Shown here: piece after piece, positions 24,749 through 33,358 of the stretch
How positions within the stretch are numbered: position 1 is the first letter of the stretch
Layout of the letters: the number at the start of each line of letters is the position of its first letter
Position numbers and translations under genes: made by a program
Notes under the pieces: model-generated
Told to the model about the DNA's origin: nothing
The model's input: the letters and a program-made list of their open reading frames with translations, nothing else
The model's database searches: none
Assembly (NCBI GenBank): GCA_013141415.1
Contig: JABFQY010000002.1
Span: 1-64,000, forward strand
Origin: Kiritimatiellaceae bacterium
Lineage (GTDB): Bacteria > Verrucomicrobiota > Kiritimatiellia > Kiritimatiellales > Tichowtungiaceae
Length of the DNA: 64,000 nucleotides
Direction of reading: 5' to 3'

Positions 24749-26533
24749 ATGGAACTCAACCAGTTGACCAAACATAAAGATGAACAAGCTCTCATTGCCG
24801 AACTGCTGAAAGATGGACAAGAACATCTTTTTACCGGCTGGGATGCCGCCGGAACCAACGATGAGAAGAAGGCCGAGTTCCTGAAAAGCCTCACTCGCAT
24901 CAACAGCTCCTACCCCGGCGGACTGACCGGCTATATTTCCAACGCCCGGAAACTGCTCGCTGAAGCAAAAACCGGAGCCAATCCGTTTGAAGGCTTTGTC
25001 CCGCACCAGCCAGATAAGATTGATCTGACAAAATTTGATGCCGCCTACGACCGCTACGAAGCCCTCGGTAAAACCTACTTCAGCAAAACCGCTGTCGTGC
25101 TCGTTGCTGGCGGACTCGGCGAACGGCTTGGCTATTCCGGCATCAAGCTGGATATTCCGGTCGAGGTCACCGAAAACACCTCCTATCTCGCGCATTACGC
25201 CGCCAACCTGAAGGCGATGGAAGCGCGCATGGAAAAGCCGACACCGGTGCCGTTCATCATCATGACCTCCGACGACACCAACGCCAAAACAGTCGCCGCG
25301 CTCGAAGCCAACAATTGGTTCGGTCTGAAAAAAGAGCAGGTTCACATTCTAAAACAAGAGCTGGTTCCGGCCATCGCCGACAACGACGGACACCTTGCGC
25401 TGGCGGAGAAGTACAAACTCATCCTCAAACCGCACGGCCACGGCGACATTCACATGCTGCTCCACACCAGCGGGCTCGCCGCCAGACTGCACAAGCAGGG
25501 AATCGAATACTTCGTCTATGTTCAGGACACCAACGGACAGGTCTTTAACGCCATTCCCGCCGCCATCGGCGTTTCCGCCGAAAAGAATTTTGATTTCAAT
25601 TCGATTGCCGTCAACCGCATCCCCGGCGAAGCGTGCGGCGGACTGACCAAACTGGTCGGCAACGGCAAAGAACTGACGATCAACGTGGAATACAACCAGC
25701 TTGATCCGCTGCTCCGCGCCACCGTCAGCCCCGCCGGTGACGTACCGGACGAGCAGGGTTTTTCCATGTTCCCCGGCAACATCAACATTCTGGTTATTAA
25801 GGCTTCTTCCTATGTGCAGATCCTTGAACGCACACAGGGCATCATCGCCGAATTCGTGAACCCGAAATATGCCGACTCCACGCGCACCTCATTTAAGAGT
25901 CCGACGAGACTCGAAACCATGATGCAGGATCTGGCGAAACTGTTCGGCCCGGATGAAAAAGTCGGCGTTTCCGTTTTCGACCGCCGCTGGTCGTTCTCGG
26001 CCAATAAGAACAACATTAAAGACGCCGCCGCCAAACATGCGGCGGGCGGACCGCCGGAATCCGGCGCAACAGCCGAATCCGACTTCTACCTCGCAGGCCG
26101 GATGAAACTATCCGCCGCCGGCATGAACGTTGAAACGGCAAAAGAAAAACTCATCCTCGGCATACCGTTTACGTCCGGCCCGCGCGTCCTGCTTCGTCCG
26201 TCATTCGCCATGACGCTCGATGAAGTCCGTGAAAAAATCAAAGGCGGGAAAATCTCCGGCGACGCCACGCTGGTACTCGACGGCAAAAACATCACGCTCG
26301 AAAACGTCGAGATCACGGCAGGTTCAGCGCTGGTGATCAAAGCGTGCGACGGCGCGAAAGTAACCGTCAAAAATCTGAAGGTTGAAAACGGCGGCTTCGA
26401 ACTCGTCCCGCTCACCGCCGACGAACAAAACAGTTCCGCCACACCGGAATACCTCCGCCTGCGCGGCTACCGCATCGTCAACCGCGCCGTAAAAGTTTGT
26501 GAATTCAATCAGCCGGGTGAATACAGGCTTTAA
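24749..26533 (+). CDS. UDP-sugar pyrophosphorylase (USP-like, UDPGP family)
   Basis: 594-aa cytoplasmic nucleotidyltransferase making UDP-sugars from UTP and sugar-1-phosphates. The nucleotide-binding loop is VLVAGGLGERLGYSGIK (residues 117-133), the variant typical of plant and protist UDP-sugar pyrophosphorylases rather than bacterial GalU. The substrate region includes KPHGHGDIHMLLHTSG and QDTNGQVFNAIPAAIG. The C-terminal third contains a beta-helix-like stretch (ENVEITAGSALVIKACDGAKV). Length is as in eukaryotic USP. It starts 15 bp after the tRNA-Leu relic and has its own weak leader. Broad sugar specificity is likely from family knowledge. Confidence 0.8.
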   Translation: MELNQLTKHKDEQALIAELLKDGQEHLFTGWDAAGTNDEKKAEFLKSLTRINSSYPGGLTGYISNARKLLAEAKTGANPFEGFVPHQPDKIDLTKFDAAYDRYEALGKTYFSKTAVVLVAGGLGERLGYSGIKLDIPVEVTENTSYLAHYAANLKAMEARMEKPTPVPFIIMTSDDTNAKTVAALEANNWFGLKKEQVHILKQELVPAIADNDGHLALAEKYKLILKPHGHGDIHMLLHTSGLAARLHKQGIEYFVYVQDTNGQVFNAIPAAIGVSAEKNFDFNSIAVNRIPGEACGGLTKLVGNGKELTINVEYNQLDPLLRATVSPAGDVPDEQGFSMFPGNINILVIKASSYVQILERTQGIIAEFVNPKYADSTRTSFKSPTRLETMMQDLAKLFGPDEKVGVSVFDRRWSFSANKNNIKDAAAKHAAGGPPESGATAESDFYLAGRMKLSAAGMNVETAKEKLILGIPFTSGPRVLLRPSFAMTLDEVREKIKGGKISGDATLVLDGKNITLENVEITAGSALVIKACDGAKVTVKNLKVENGGFELVPLTADEQNSSATPEYLRLRGYRIVNRAVKVCEFNQPGEYRL

Positions 26534-26610
26534 GCATCTCTGCCTCCGAATATCCGCCGCAGGCGGAGCCTGCGAATAGAGTGAACGCGCTGGTTGGACA
26601 TTATTATTTC

Positions 26611-27066
26611 CTATAGAAGTGATGGCTTGTAGTTTCGTTTCCACCACACATTACCTTCTTCGCTCATAAATTCCATACCAAGCATCCATATCCACGTCTT
26701 GGCCCCGGGCGCAAGATCCATGTATATGTAACACGGCTTCATCATTGATTTTGAGATTGCTATACCTCCCGGCACTTGCTGTGAGTCTGTATTTTCACCT
26801 TGTTTTACTGTGTAGACAGGAGGGGTCGGTGCTTCAAAGTAGAAGTGAGAGTTGTCGGTTGCCACATGTTTATAAACACCTGCAGGAAGGTAGATATATC
26901 TCCCAGACTTGTGTGGGCGGACAATTTCTTGGTGAAGCGTTATGGTTTTGTCTGAAGTCTCTGGAGTTACCGTTTTGTTTTCCCACATTATGGGGCTAGG
27001 AGGAGGGAGTAGGCCACACCCAGACAGGAGTATTGTGGCGAAAAGAATCAGTATTATTTTTTTCAT
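26611..27066 (-). CDS. Hypothetical lipoprotein
   Basis: 151 aa. MKKIILILFATILLSGCGLL contains a lipobox (LSGC, Cys17), so the mature protein should be lipid-anchored in the envelope. The rest is beta-rich (YIYLPAGVYKHVATDNSHFYF) with no family I recognise. I chose the ATG at 27066 because it begins the signal sequence. The base composition is AT-richer than the neighbours. The gene is isolated, flanked by repeat-rich gaps, including a TCCGCCGCAGGCGGA palindrome at 26553-26567. Confidence 0.6.
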   Translation of the reverse strand: MKKIILILFATILLSGCGLLPPPSPIMWENKTVTPETSDKTITLHQEIVRPHKSGRYIYLPAGVYKHVATDNSHFYFEAPTPPVYTVKQGENTDSQQVPGGIAISKSMMKPCYIYMDLAPGAKTWIWMLGMEFMSEEGNVWWKRNYKPSLL

Positions 27067-27168
27067 ATTTATTTTACTCCAACAGTTTATTAGGCAGGCC
27101 AACGTGAACCCCGAATGCGGGGATGTTTTAGCAGGGAAGCGTGAAGAGAGCAACCGGCTTTACCAATC

Positions 27169-27224
27169 TGTAGGGCGGGGGCCGAGACCCCGCCGAATTT
27201 CCGCGATCATGGATCGCGGCTACA
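27169..27224. repeat. TGTAG...CTACA double-hairpin element
   Basis: Bounded by TGTAG and CTACA, with stems GGCGGGG / CCCCGCC and CCGCGATC-ATG-GATCGCGG. It is nearly the same pair of stems as at 7708-7789. It is one of three palindromic elements filling the 27067-27404 gap, which contains no convincing gene. Confidence 0.7.
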
Positions 27225-27252
27225 AGTTTTTCCAAACCTTGGAAAAGCATCT

Positions 27253-27348
27253 GGTGGAGCGGGCGCTCCGCGCACGCTTGCTTGTCCGCCGCAGGAGGAA
27301 ACGCGCCCGGCCCTTCGATGAACTCAGGGCAGGCCGGCGCGTTCCACC
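27253..27348. repeat. GGTGGA-bounded element, copy 1
   Basis: GGTGGA at 27253 and TCCACC ending at 27348 bound GC-rich inverted arms and an internal CCTTCGATGAACTCAGGGCA repeat. A homologue in similar layout lies at 37932-38010. Confidence 0.55.
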
Positions 27349-27350
27349 TT

Positions 27351-27400
27351 TGTAGCCGAGGTCCTCGACCTCGGTTCCGCGATCATGGATCGCGGCTACA
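27351..27400. repeat. TGTAG...CTACA double-hairpin element
   Basis: TGTAG and CTACA bound stems CCGAGGTC-CTC-GACCTCGG and CCGCGATC-ATG-GATCGCGG. The first stem differs from the copy at 27169 while the second is identical. Confidence 0.7.
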
Positions 27401-27404
27401 ATTC

Positions 27405-28316
27405 TCAGCAACTCTGCGAGGATTTCTTTTCCCAGAGATTTGCCGGATAGACGCCAGCGTTGACGAGAGCGCGGATGCCGGCCATGACTTGCGGTTTGTC
27501 GTCGGCGTAGGTGACGCCCATCCATTTTTCATTGGTCGGCAGAACATCAACTTGCGCGTCGCCGCGCTGGATCATGCCGTCGACCACTTCGAGCAGGTAA
27601 AATTCACTCTTCGGTTCCGATCCTTTGGCCGCGAGGAATTCCTGAAAGCCGCGTTCCAGAAAATCGAACAGTTTCGGCGTAAAGCCCCAGGTGTTCATGG
27701 AAACCATGTCGTCGTCGGCCATTTCTCCGCCGTCGTAGCGGATCACGCCGTCGGCTTTGCGCTCGATGTTATAGCGTTCGACGATGTGTTGAAGTTTCCC
27801 GCCTTTGACATCGCAGTAGCCGCGCGCCACGCCGCCGTGCTCTGAAAGAGTATTCTTGATATAGAACCCGGCCATGCAGAAATCAGTTCCATTCACGTCG
27901 GCGGCTTTCAACCGATCGGCCACCACGCGAAGCGACTCGCGGCCGTAAAAGTCATCCGCGTTAATCACAGCAAACGGCTCGTGAACGACCGGCTTCGCCA
28001 TAAGAACGGCCTGTCCGGTTCCCCAAGGTTTCGTGCGTCCGGCGGGAACAGAAAATCCGGCGGGCAACTTATCCGAAGTCTGAAAAACGTATTCGACCTG
28101 AATCCGGCCATCCAGTTTATGGCCGATTACTTCTTTGAAGGCTGCTTCGATGTCGGGCCGGATGATGAAGACGACTTTGCCGAAGCCCGCCTGAATGGCG
28201 TCGTACACGGAATAGTCGAGGACGATTTCGCCGGACGGGCCGACCGGATCAATTTGTTTGAGTCCGCCGTAGCGGCTGCCGATTCCGGCGGCCATGATGA
28301 CAAGAGTCGGCTTCAT
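27405..28316 (-). CDS. Sugar-nucleotidyltransferase-like protein
   Basis: 303 aa of the NTP_transferase (RmlA/GlmU-N-like) fold: MAAGIGSRYGGLKQIDPVGP near the N-terminus corresponds to the nucleotide-binding GxGTRLxP..K loop, VINADDFYG holds the metal-binding Asp pair, and GVARGYCDV/SMNTWGF are later core motifs. A nucleotidyl transfer to a sugar phosphate is likely; the substrate is unknown. Its ATG overlaps the stop of the upstream gene (TAATG at 28318-28314), so it is translationally coupled to the HAD-UbiA protein. Confidence 0.8.
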   Translation of the reverse strand: MKPTLVIMAAGIGSRYGGLKQIDPVGPSGEIVLDYSVYDAIQAGFGKVVFIIRPDIEAAFKEVIGHKLDGRIQVEYVFQTSDKLPAGFSVPAGRTKPWGTGQAVLMAKPVVHEPFAVINADDFYGRESLRVVADRLKAADVNGTDFCMAGFYIKNTLSEHGGVARGYCDVKGGKLQHIVERYNIERKADGVIRYDGGEMADDDMVSMNTWGFTPKLFDFLERGFQEFLAAKGSEPKSEFYLLEVVDGMIQRGDAQVDVLPTNEKWMGVTYADDKPQVMAGIRALVNAGVYPANLWEKKSSQSC

Positions 28317-29755
28317 TACATACTCCCAAGAATTAAAACTGCGGCGCTGAGCGCGCCAATCAGCCACGTTTGCGGATCGCGGGCGGCAAAGTCGAGCGGG
28401 TCGTCTGAAAGTTCGCCGCGGCTGGCGAGCAGCCAGACCCGGGCAATCCAGTAAAGCAGCAGCGGGCAGAGCAGCCAGAGCGCGGCAGGGTGTTTGTAAA
28501 ACTGCACAACCTTGTCGCTGTTGATGTAGAGGGCGAACACCAGCACGGAAACACAGCCGCTGCCCGCGCCGAAACCGGCCAGCAGCGGCAGATCGTTTTT
28601 GCAGTAGCCGCGTCCGCGGGCGCGCACCGCCTCGGAATTCCCCTGCGACAGTTCGCGCAGTTCGGCGTAGCGTTTAACCAGCGCCAGACTGAAGAAGAGG
28701 AAAATGGAAAAGGCGATCAGCCATGTCGAAGTTTCCACGCCGTACGCCGCCGTACCGGCGAGAATGCGGATGGAGTAAAGTCCGGCAAGTGTCATTACAT
28801 CGAGCAGAGCGAGCTGTTTCAGACGCCACGAATAAAGCGTGGTGATGACCAGATAGATCAACAGTACGCCGGTAAAAGCAACCGGCAGCATCCGTGCAGT
28901 TGCGAGCGCGGCCAGCACAAGAACCGGTGCGGCGATGGCGGCGGCCAGCAAGCTCAAGTTCCCCGCCGCAAACGGCCGGTTTTTTTTGCGCGGATGATGC
29001 TGGTCGGCGTGCAGATCAAAAAGGTCGTTAAAAATATAAATGGCGGATGCGGCGAAGCTGAAGGCGAAAAATGCCAGCGTCGCTTTCAGATACAACGCCG
29101 GCGTCGTCAGTTCATGCGCCAGCAGCATCGGCAGAAAAACCAGAATGTTTTTCGTCCACTGGTGAACCCGCAGTGCTTTCAGCCAGACTTTCAGCCGCGC
29201 CGGACGGTCTTCAAAAATCTGCGCCGAACGGTTTTTCAACGCACGGCGAACCTTCGCGCAGGGATTGACCGCAATGATTCCGGCGGCGGACTCCCAAACC
29301 GGCAGGTCATCGGTGGCATTACCGGCATAATCAAAACCCTTTTCGCCGAAACGGGCAATCAGCGCATCGCGTTTGCGCTCCGCTTTCAGGTTGATGATTC
29401 CGTCGCTGGCCATGACATCGGTAAAAAATCCGAGATGCGAGGCGACCGCGCGGGCGGGAATCTCATCGGAGGCGGTTGCTAGAATCAGCTTCCGGCCCTT
29501 TCCGTGTTCGCTCTTCAAAAAGGCGAGCAGTCCAGAGTGAAACGGAAGCGCGGCAGGGTCCAACTGGACTTCCTGAGCAACCGACCGCTTGAAAGCCGCC
29601 AGCCCGGCGGAAACCCGGCGCAGTGTGGCAAAAAACGTTACGGGCCGGGTGCGGATGAGCAATAGCAGTGCTTGTGCAAAAGTGTCGGTCTTCACCAAAG
29701 TTCCGTCGAGATCGACGCAAAGCGGTCGCGACGAGGATATGGAGGCTTCATTCAT
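28316..29755 (-). CDS. HAD phosphatase fused to UbiA-type prenyltransferase
   Basis: 479 aa. Residues ~10-185 form a HAD-type hydrolase (DLDGTLVKTD with nucleophile and acid Asp; ILATASDEIPARAV; YAGNATDDLPVWESA). Residues ~195-479 are a multipass UbiA membrane domain with NDLFDLHADQHHPRKKNRP, the Asp-rich prenyl-diphosphate site. UbiA relatives with an N-terminal HAD occur near decaprenyl-phosphoribose synthases of arabinan pathways. So it may transfer a polyprenyl group to a phosphosugar and remove the phosphate in one chain; this role is inferred. The coupled nucleotidyltransferase gene follows. Confidence 0.85.
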   Translation of the reverse strand: MNEASISSSRPLCVDLDGTLVKTDTFAQALLLLIRTRPVTFFATLRRVSAGLAAFKRSVAQEVQLDPAALPFHSGLLAFLKSEHGKGRKLILATASDEIPARAVASHLGFFTDVMASDGIINLKAERKRDALIARFGEKGFDYAGNATDDLPVWESAAGIIAVNPCAKVRRALKNRSAQIFEDRPARLKVWLKALRVHQWTKNILVFLPMLLAHELTTPALYLKATLAFFAFSFAASAIYIFNDLFDLHADQHHPRKKNRPFAAGNLSLLAAAIAAPVLVLAALATARMLPVAFTGVLLIYLVITTLYSWRLKQLALLDVMTLAGLYSIRILAGTAAYGVETSTWLIAFSIFLFFSLALVKRYAELRELSQGNSEAVRARGRGYCKNDLPLLAGFGAGSGCVSVLVFALYINSDKVVQFYKHPAALWLLCPLLLYWIARVWLLASRGELSDDPLDFAARDPQTWLIGALSAAVLILGSM

Positions 29756-29862
29756 TGCGCGGGAGTATTCAGAAGATTGACGGTGAGTTCAACCCAGTTT
29801 TACGCCGGTCTTCTTTTGCATTGCCGGTTCACTTACCAATCTGTTCAAATCAAAGTCAGATT

Positions 29863-30633
29863 ATGAATCCACTCGAAAACATCCGCGTTGTGCTGGTCGA
29901 TCCAAAATATGCCGGGAATATCGGCTCGATCTGCCGCGTCATGATGAACATGGGCGTCACCGATCTGGCCGTCGTCGCGCCGGGCGAACACCTCGATTGG
30001 GCGGAGGCGCGCAAACTGGCTTTCCGCGCCGAAGAGATGCTCGACCGGATTAAAATTTTCAAAACTCTGGAAGAAGCCGTTGCCGACTGCACCGTCGTGG
30101 CCGGAACCAGCGCCCGTACCGGCCTCTACCGCGACCACGCCTATCTGCCGCGCGAAATCGCCCCCATCGTGCTCGACTCCGCCGCGCACCATAAAGCCGC
30201 GCTGGTTTTCGGCCGCGAAGACAAAGGGCTTTTCAACGAAGAAATCGCCGTCTGCACCCACATCATCAACATTCCGTCGAGCGAACTCTACCGCTCGCTC
30301 AATCTCTCGCACGCTGTCATGGTCTGCTGTTACGAACTGTTCCTGCTGGCCAGCAACCCATCGTATGTTCCGCCGGAAGAAGGTTCGCCGGAGGCCGACG
30401 GCGCGATGCGCGAACGACTTTATGCCGCGTGGAGCGCCATGATGCTCGAAACCGGTTTCTGCGAAATCGAAAAACTCGACCACATGATGCTCGGACTGCG
30501 CCGCATCTTCAGCCGCGGCAAACTCACCGATAACGACGTAAAGATTCTGCTCGGCCTCGCCAAGCAATCGCGCTGGGTCGCTCAGCAGCTTGAACCATTA
30601 CGAAATTCACGGATTCATCCGCCCGCGCCTTGA
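29863..30633 (+). CDS. TrmJ-like tRNA/rRNA 2'-O-methyltransferase (SPOUT)
   Basis: 256 aa. SpoU-type knot motifs: VLVDPKYAGNIGSICRVMMN (motif 1), ALVFGREDKGLFNEEI (motif 2) and IPSSELYRSLNLSHAVMVC (motif 3). These and the C-terminal helical extension match TrmJ, which methylates ribose 32 of tRNAs. I started it at 29863; the longer frame overlaps the divergent HAD-UbiA gene. No strong ribosome binding site is visible. Confidence 0.85.
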   Translation: MNPLENIRVVLVDPKYAGNIGSICRVMMNMGVTDLAVVAPGEHLDWAEARKLAFRAEEMLDRIKIFKTLEEAVADCTVVAGTSARTGLYRDHAYLPREIAPIVLDSAAHHKAALVFGREDKGLFNEEIAVCTHIINIPSSELYRSLNLSHAVMVCCYELFLLASNPSYVPPEEGSPEADGAMRERLYAAWSAMMLETGFCEIEKLDHMMLGLRRIFSRGKLTDNDVKILLGLAKQSRWVAQQLEPLRNSRIHPPAP

Positions 30634-30696
30634 CCTCGGCATAGACGACAAACTACGATTCGCGGCCTAAGGTCTTTTGGATTTCAGGAGTGTACC

Positions 30697-33357
30697 GTGC
30701 TTAAATCTCTCTTCGCAAAAATATCCCCGGCACTGGTGGTCAAAGAGGCTACCGCAAAACACGCGATGTCGGAACATGAACAGCGGCTCGCCGACCTGTG
30801 CGCCCGGCCGGTGGATGCTGTTTTGCGTACGCTGAATTCCCGGATGGAAGGACTTTCTGAGGGAGAAGTTGAAGCCCGGATGGAAGAGTACGGGCGCAAC
30901 GAACCGGCCCACGCGGCGATCGATGGATTCTGGCGCGACATTCTGCGCCGCTGCCGCAGTCCGCTGGTCATTCAACTGCTGGCAATCGGCGGAATTTCGG
31001 CGGCGATGGGTCAAATGGTTTCGGCCACCATCGTCGGCGGCATGATTGTACTGAGCGTCGGCCTCGCCTATGTTCAGGAGCGGAAGTCCGGAAAGGCCGT
31101 CGAAAAACTTCGCGCACTGGTGCAGGCGCAGGTGGCCGTGATCCGCAAAGGGAAAGAAGTTGAAATTCCGATGGCGGAAGTGGTGCCGGGCGATATCGTC
31201 GTTCTGGACGCCGGTGCCATTATCCCCGCCGACCTGCGGCTTCTGTCAGCAAAAGACCTTTTCGTCAGCCAGTCGGCGCTGACCGGCGAATCGATGCCGG
31301 TAGAAAAAAATGCCGCACCGGCAGCGGCAGATGATCAAGGGCTGCTTGCATCCGCCGCCGCGTGTTTCCAAGGAAGCACGGTGATGAGCGGCACAGGCCG
31401 CGGCGTAGTGGTTAATACCGGCGCCCGCACCTATTTTGGTTCGATTTCCGAGCGACTCGCGCAACGCCAGACCGACACCAGTTTCGACCGCGGCATACGC
31501 GGATTCACCATGCTGATGATCCGCTTCATGGTCGTGATGGTCGGCGTAGTGTTTTTCGTGGTCGGACTTTCGCGCGGCAATTGGGGCGAGGCACTGCTGT
31601 TCGGTCTGTCCGTGGCGGTAGGTCTGACGCCCGAAATGCTGCCGATGATTGTGACGGTGAATCTGGCCAAGGGCGCACTGGCGATGTCACACAAGAAGGT
31701 CATCGTTAAACAGCTTTCGGCCATTCAAAACCTCGGCGCGATTGATGTGCTGTGTACAGACAAAACCGGCACGCTGACGCAGGATCGCGTCATGCTGGAG
31801 CGGCATGTGGATGTGACGGGCCGCGATAGCGACGACGTCCTGCGCTACGCCTACATGAACAGCTACTACCAGACCGGCCTGAGGAATCTTCTCGACCGCG
31901 CCGTGCTGTCGCACAGCGAGTTGGACGTGGAGCACAGCTGCCGCAAGGTGGACGAACTGCCGTTTGATTTCCAGCGCCGCCGTATGTCGGTGGTGATCGA
32001 GCACGAAGGCGATCACGTTCTGATCTGCAAAGGCGCGGTGCATGAGATTTACGCCTGCTGCGACCGCTATCAGGTCGAAGATGAAATTTTTCCGCTGATT
32101 GACATGATCCGTGACGACCTTTTTGACGAAGTCGCGGACTTAAACCGCGACGGCTTCCGCGTGCTGGCCGTCGCCTACCGGGAATATCCGCGGGAAAAAC
32201 CGGTTTTCGGCGTAGCCGATGAAACCGGGCTGATCCTGCTCGGTTATATCGCTTTCTTCGATCCGCCAAAGGAATCCACCGCACAGGCTATCGCTCAACT
32301 GCATGAAGCAGGCGTTGCGGTAAAAATTCTGACCGGCGACAATTCGCTGGTGACGCGCAAAGTCTGCACCGATGTGGGACTGGACGCGCAGCATATCCTC
32401 ACAGGCGACGAACTGGCGAAGCTGTCTCAGGATGCGTTTGCCAAAGCGGTAGAAGAAATAAACGTCTTCACACGGCTGTCGCCGAACCAGAAGGAACAGA
32501 TTATCCGCCAGTTACAGGCGGCGGGCCACGTCGTGGGCTATCTGGGCGACGGCATCAACGACGCCCCGGCGCTCAAGACGGCGGACGTGGGAATTTCGGT
32601 GGACTCGGCGGTGGATGTCGCCAAAGAAGCGGCTGATATCGTTCTGCTGGAAAAGAGTCTGCTCGTGCTGGAAGACGGTATCCGGCAGGGGCGGCGCGTT
32701 TTTGCCAATATCATCAAGTATGTCCGCATGGGTGCCAGCTCCAACTTCGGCAACATGTTCAGCGTTGTCGGCGCGAGCTACTTCCTGCCTTTTCTGCCCA
32801 TGCAGCCGGTGCAGATTCTACTCAACAACCTGCTCTACGATTTTTCGCAGATAGGAATTCCGACCGACAGCGTGGATGCCGAGCTTGTAGCAAAACCGCG
32901 CAAATGGAATGTCCGCAACATCGGTCGCTTTATGACATTCATCGGCCCGATCAGCTCGATCTTCGACTACGCTACGTTCGGGCTGATGCTGTTCTTCTTC
33001 CATTGCAGCGACTTTACGAAGGTCGGCATTTCCGCGGCGGATAAAGCCGGGTTCGAACGTCTGTTCCAGACCGGCTGGTTCGTCGAGTCGCTGTTAACAC
33101 AGACACTCATCGTTCATATCATCCGCACCAAACGCGTTCCGTTTTTCGGCAGTCGGGCTTCCCTGCCCATGACGCTGACCACGCTGGCCATCATGGTGAT
33201 CGGCGCGTGGCTGCCCTACTCGCCGTTCGCCGAATCGCTGGGCTTCGTGCCGCTACCGCCGATCTACTGGGTGTGGATCAGTTGCTTCCTGCTCATCTAT
33301 AGTGTACTGACACACACGGTCAAGGTATGGTTCCATAAACGCTACGGAGACGATTGA
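30697..33357 (+). CDS. mgtA: MgtA-type magnesium-translocating P-type ATPase
   Basis: 886 aa, normal for P-IIIB Mg2+ importers. Phosphorylation site D355KTGTLT, actuator TGES, hinge YLGDGINDAPALKTADVGIS, and ten predicted membrane spans. The GTG start at 30697 has CAGGAG 6 nt upstream. The stop at 33357 is separated by one base from the ATG of the EIIA-like gene, so the two are translated together. I see no Mg-sensing leader in the 63-bp upstream gap. Import of Mg2+ across the inner membrane is the family function. Confidence 0.9.
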   Translation: MLKSLFAKISPALVVKEATAKHAMSEHEQRLADLCARPVDAVLRTLNSRMEGLSEGEVEARMEEYGRNEPAHAAIDGFWRDILRRCRSPLVIQLLAIGGISAAMGQMVSATIVGGMIVLSVGLAYVQERKSGKAVEKLRALVQAQVAVIRKGKEVEIPMAEVVPGDIVVLDAGAIIPADLRLLSAKDLFVSQSALTGESMPVEKNAAPAAADDQGLLASAAACFQGSTVMSGTGRGVVVNTGARTYFGSISERLAQRQTDTSFDRGIRGFTMLMIRFMVVMVGVVFFVVGLSRGNWGEALLFGLSVAVGLTPEMLPMIVTVNLAKGALAMSHKKVIVKQLSAIQNLGAIDVLCTDKTGTLTQDRVMLERHVDVTGRDSDDVLRYAYMNSYYQTGLRNLLDRAVLSHSELDVEHSCRKVDELPFDFQRRRMSVVIEHEGDHVLICKGAVHEIYACCDRYQVEDEIFPLIDMIRDDLFDEVADLNRDGFRVLAVAYREYPREKPVFGVADETGLILLGYIAFFDPPKESTAQAIAQLHEAGVAVKILTGDNSLVTRKVCTDVGLDAQHILTGDELAKLSQDAFAKAVEEINVFTRLSPNQKEQIIRQLQAAGHVVGYLGDGINDAPALKTADVGISVDSAVDVAKEAADIVLLEKSLLVLEDGIRQGRRVFANIIKYVRMGASSNFGNMFSVVGASYFLPFLPMQPVQILLNNLLYDFSQIGIPTDSVDAELVAKPRKWNVRNIGRFMTFIGPISSIFDYATFGLMLFFFHCSDFTKVGISAADKAGFERLFQTGWFVESLLTQTLIVHIIRTKRVPFFGSRASLPMTLTTLAIMVIGAWLPYSPFAESLGFVPLPPIYWVWISCFLLIYSVLTHTVKVWFHKRYGDD

Positions 33358-33358
33358 C

